Source: Prorocentrum cordatum
Lineage: Eukaryota > Sar > Dinophyceae > Prorocentrales > Prorocentraceae
Direction of reading: 5' to 3'
NCBI GenBank assembly: GCA_963575745.1
Contig: CAUYUJ010007260.1
Span: 1-27,500, forward strand
DNA: 27,500 nucleotides
Below are positions 26,711-27,500 of this stretch, piece by piece. The notes below the pieces were generated by a model. It made no database searches, was not told where the DNA came from, and saw only the letters and a program-made list of their open reading frames with translations. Each line of letters begins with the position of its first letter. Position 1 is the stretch's first letter. The translations under genes and the position numbers were made by a program.

Positions 26711-26960
26711 CGTTTCCTTCCACGTGTCGCCACCTGATTTCATATGATTTCACCGTCTGGGGCTCACGTGCAGTATCATAATTCGTGATACTCATCATCC
26801 TTACCCTTTGGTCATTCCTCAAACCTCATTTCCTTTCCAGTTCACTCATTACGGCTGTTACGACTGTTTTTCTTCTCACCCTCCTACTCCATGCCCAGTA
26901 CATGCTAGCCCCAACTCTTCGTGTCCATTGCTCAATGGTCCCTGCTGCAGTTTTGGCCCC
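26711..26960. other. AT-richer spacer, nothing recognised
   Basis: Pyrimidine-rich on the plus strand. A short hydrophobic plus-strand open frame (from 26785) is present, but I see no family or supporting signal. Confidence 0.4.
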
Positions 26961-27083
26961 TCATGCCGTCGGAGGGATGCCGCGCTCGATCCACCAATTC
27001 TTCAGCTGGTTGGTGGCTGCGTCCTCCTCGACTGCCGCGCCAGCCCCCGCGCCGTAGGCGCCGAACAGCGGGAAGGCGACGTC
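26961..27083 (-). CDS. Possible 3'-terminal exon of an unknown protein
   Basis: On the minus strand CTGCAG (27089-27084), a good splice-acceptor context after a short pyrimidine run, is followed by an open stretch to TGA (26963-26961). It reads DVAFPLFGAYGAGAGAAVEE then DAATNQLKNWWIERGIPPTA. The composition is ordinary globular protein, unlike the repeat-derived frames around it. The frame also stays open upstream to about 27145, so an acceptor further left is possible. No family is recognised and no upstream exon is identified. Confidence 0.35.
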   Translation of the reverse strand, partial: DVAFPLFGAYGAGAGAAVEEDAATNQLKNWWIERGIPPTA

Positions 27084-27267
27084 CTGCAGGGACGAAGGAC
27101 CGCTCCCGCAACGACAACTTGCGTGGCATGGATCCGTCGAGCGTCAATGGCGCACGGAAATGTATGGAACGACATCCTTCGTCTGGACCTGCTTGTCACC
27201 TCACCCACCTACCCGCCAGGTAGAGGAAAATGCAACAGAAACGTCTCACTCTCCCCCGTCCCCGCTT

Positions 27268-27425
27268 GCACACACACGCACACACGCACAAACACAAGCA
27301 CACCCATACGCGCACACACAACCAAACACATACAAGAAGAAAACACACACACACATACGCTACACACAACCACACACAAACAACACACAGTGGCACACAC
27401 ACAAACTCACACACACACACACGTT
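27268..27425. repeat. CA-rich dinucleotide tract
   Basis: CACACA runs are interrupted by CG, TA and AA steps. More CA sequence resumes at the right edge of the window (27485-27500). Confidence 0.93.
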
Positions 27426-27500
27426 CTCAATTTTCCTTCAGCGATCGAGTGTCACCACCACATCGAATGCTAATTCTCAACCCAGCACACAAACACACAC

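Overview
The window looks like a repeat-choked intergenic region of a large, GC-rich eukaryotic nuclear genome. A dinoflagellate is my best guess. The reasons are the very low gene density, long triplet arrays (AGT/ACT and GAG/CTC), many small inverted-repeat elements, and a LINE of the kind I associate with dinoflagellate genomes. This is inference; there is no spliced-leader relic, rRNA or other species marker. No bacterial operon, tRNA, rRNA or CRISPR array was seen.

Layout. 1-5630: simple-sequence and minisatellite DNA (AGT/ACT triplets, GTGTCCCG and ATCGAT-type repeats, GGAATCC repeats, a TTGGTTTCCAAT array, a short AAACCC run). 6030-7020: a 90-bp tandem array followed by a GAG tract and a conserved tail; a second, larger copy of the same composite lies at 24245-26285. 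7120-11022: GC-rich repeats, a GT tract, large CTC and GAG tracts, two piggyBac-like MITEs (one with TTAA flanks) and an AC-rich dispersed element. 11163-11553: an inverted-repeat element with a mariner-like MITE (TA target duplication) nested in it. 12064-20222, minus strand: a nearly complete 8.16-kb LINE flanked by an 18-bp perfect direct repeat. 20223-24245: more MITEs, one exon of a glycogenin-like (GT8) glycosyltransferase, and a three-copy, ~476-bp tandem duplication of the inverted-repeat element carrying other MITEs. 26088-27500: GAGG tract, degenerate minisatellites, a possible terminal exon of an unknown gene, and a CA-rich tract.

How the LINE is built. Reading along the minus strand, it encodes a short membrane-anchored/acidic 5' segment, an ORF1-like region with a basic low-complexity part and a probable RNA-binding fold, an OTU-type cysteine protease with all catalytic residues, two C2H2-like zinc fingers, an apurinic-endonuclease-like (EEP) domain and a reverse transcriptase with an intact FVDD motif. 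These parts are separated by only two in-frame stops and two single-step frame changes. That suggests one ancestral polyprotein, recently disabled, or expression by recoding. Empty sites visible inside the window show the order of insertion of several MITEs, so the region preserves a layered history of transposition.
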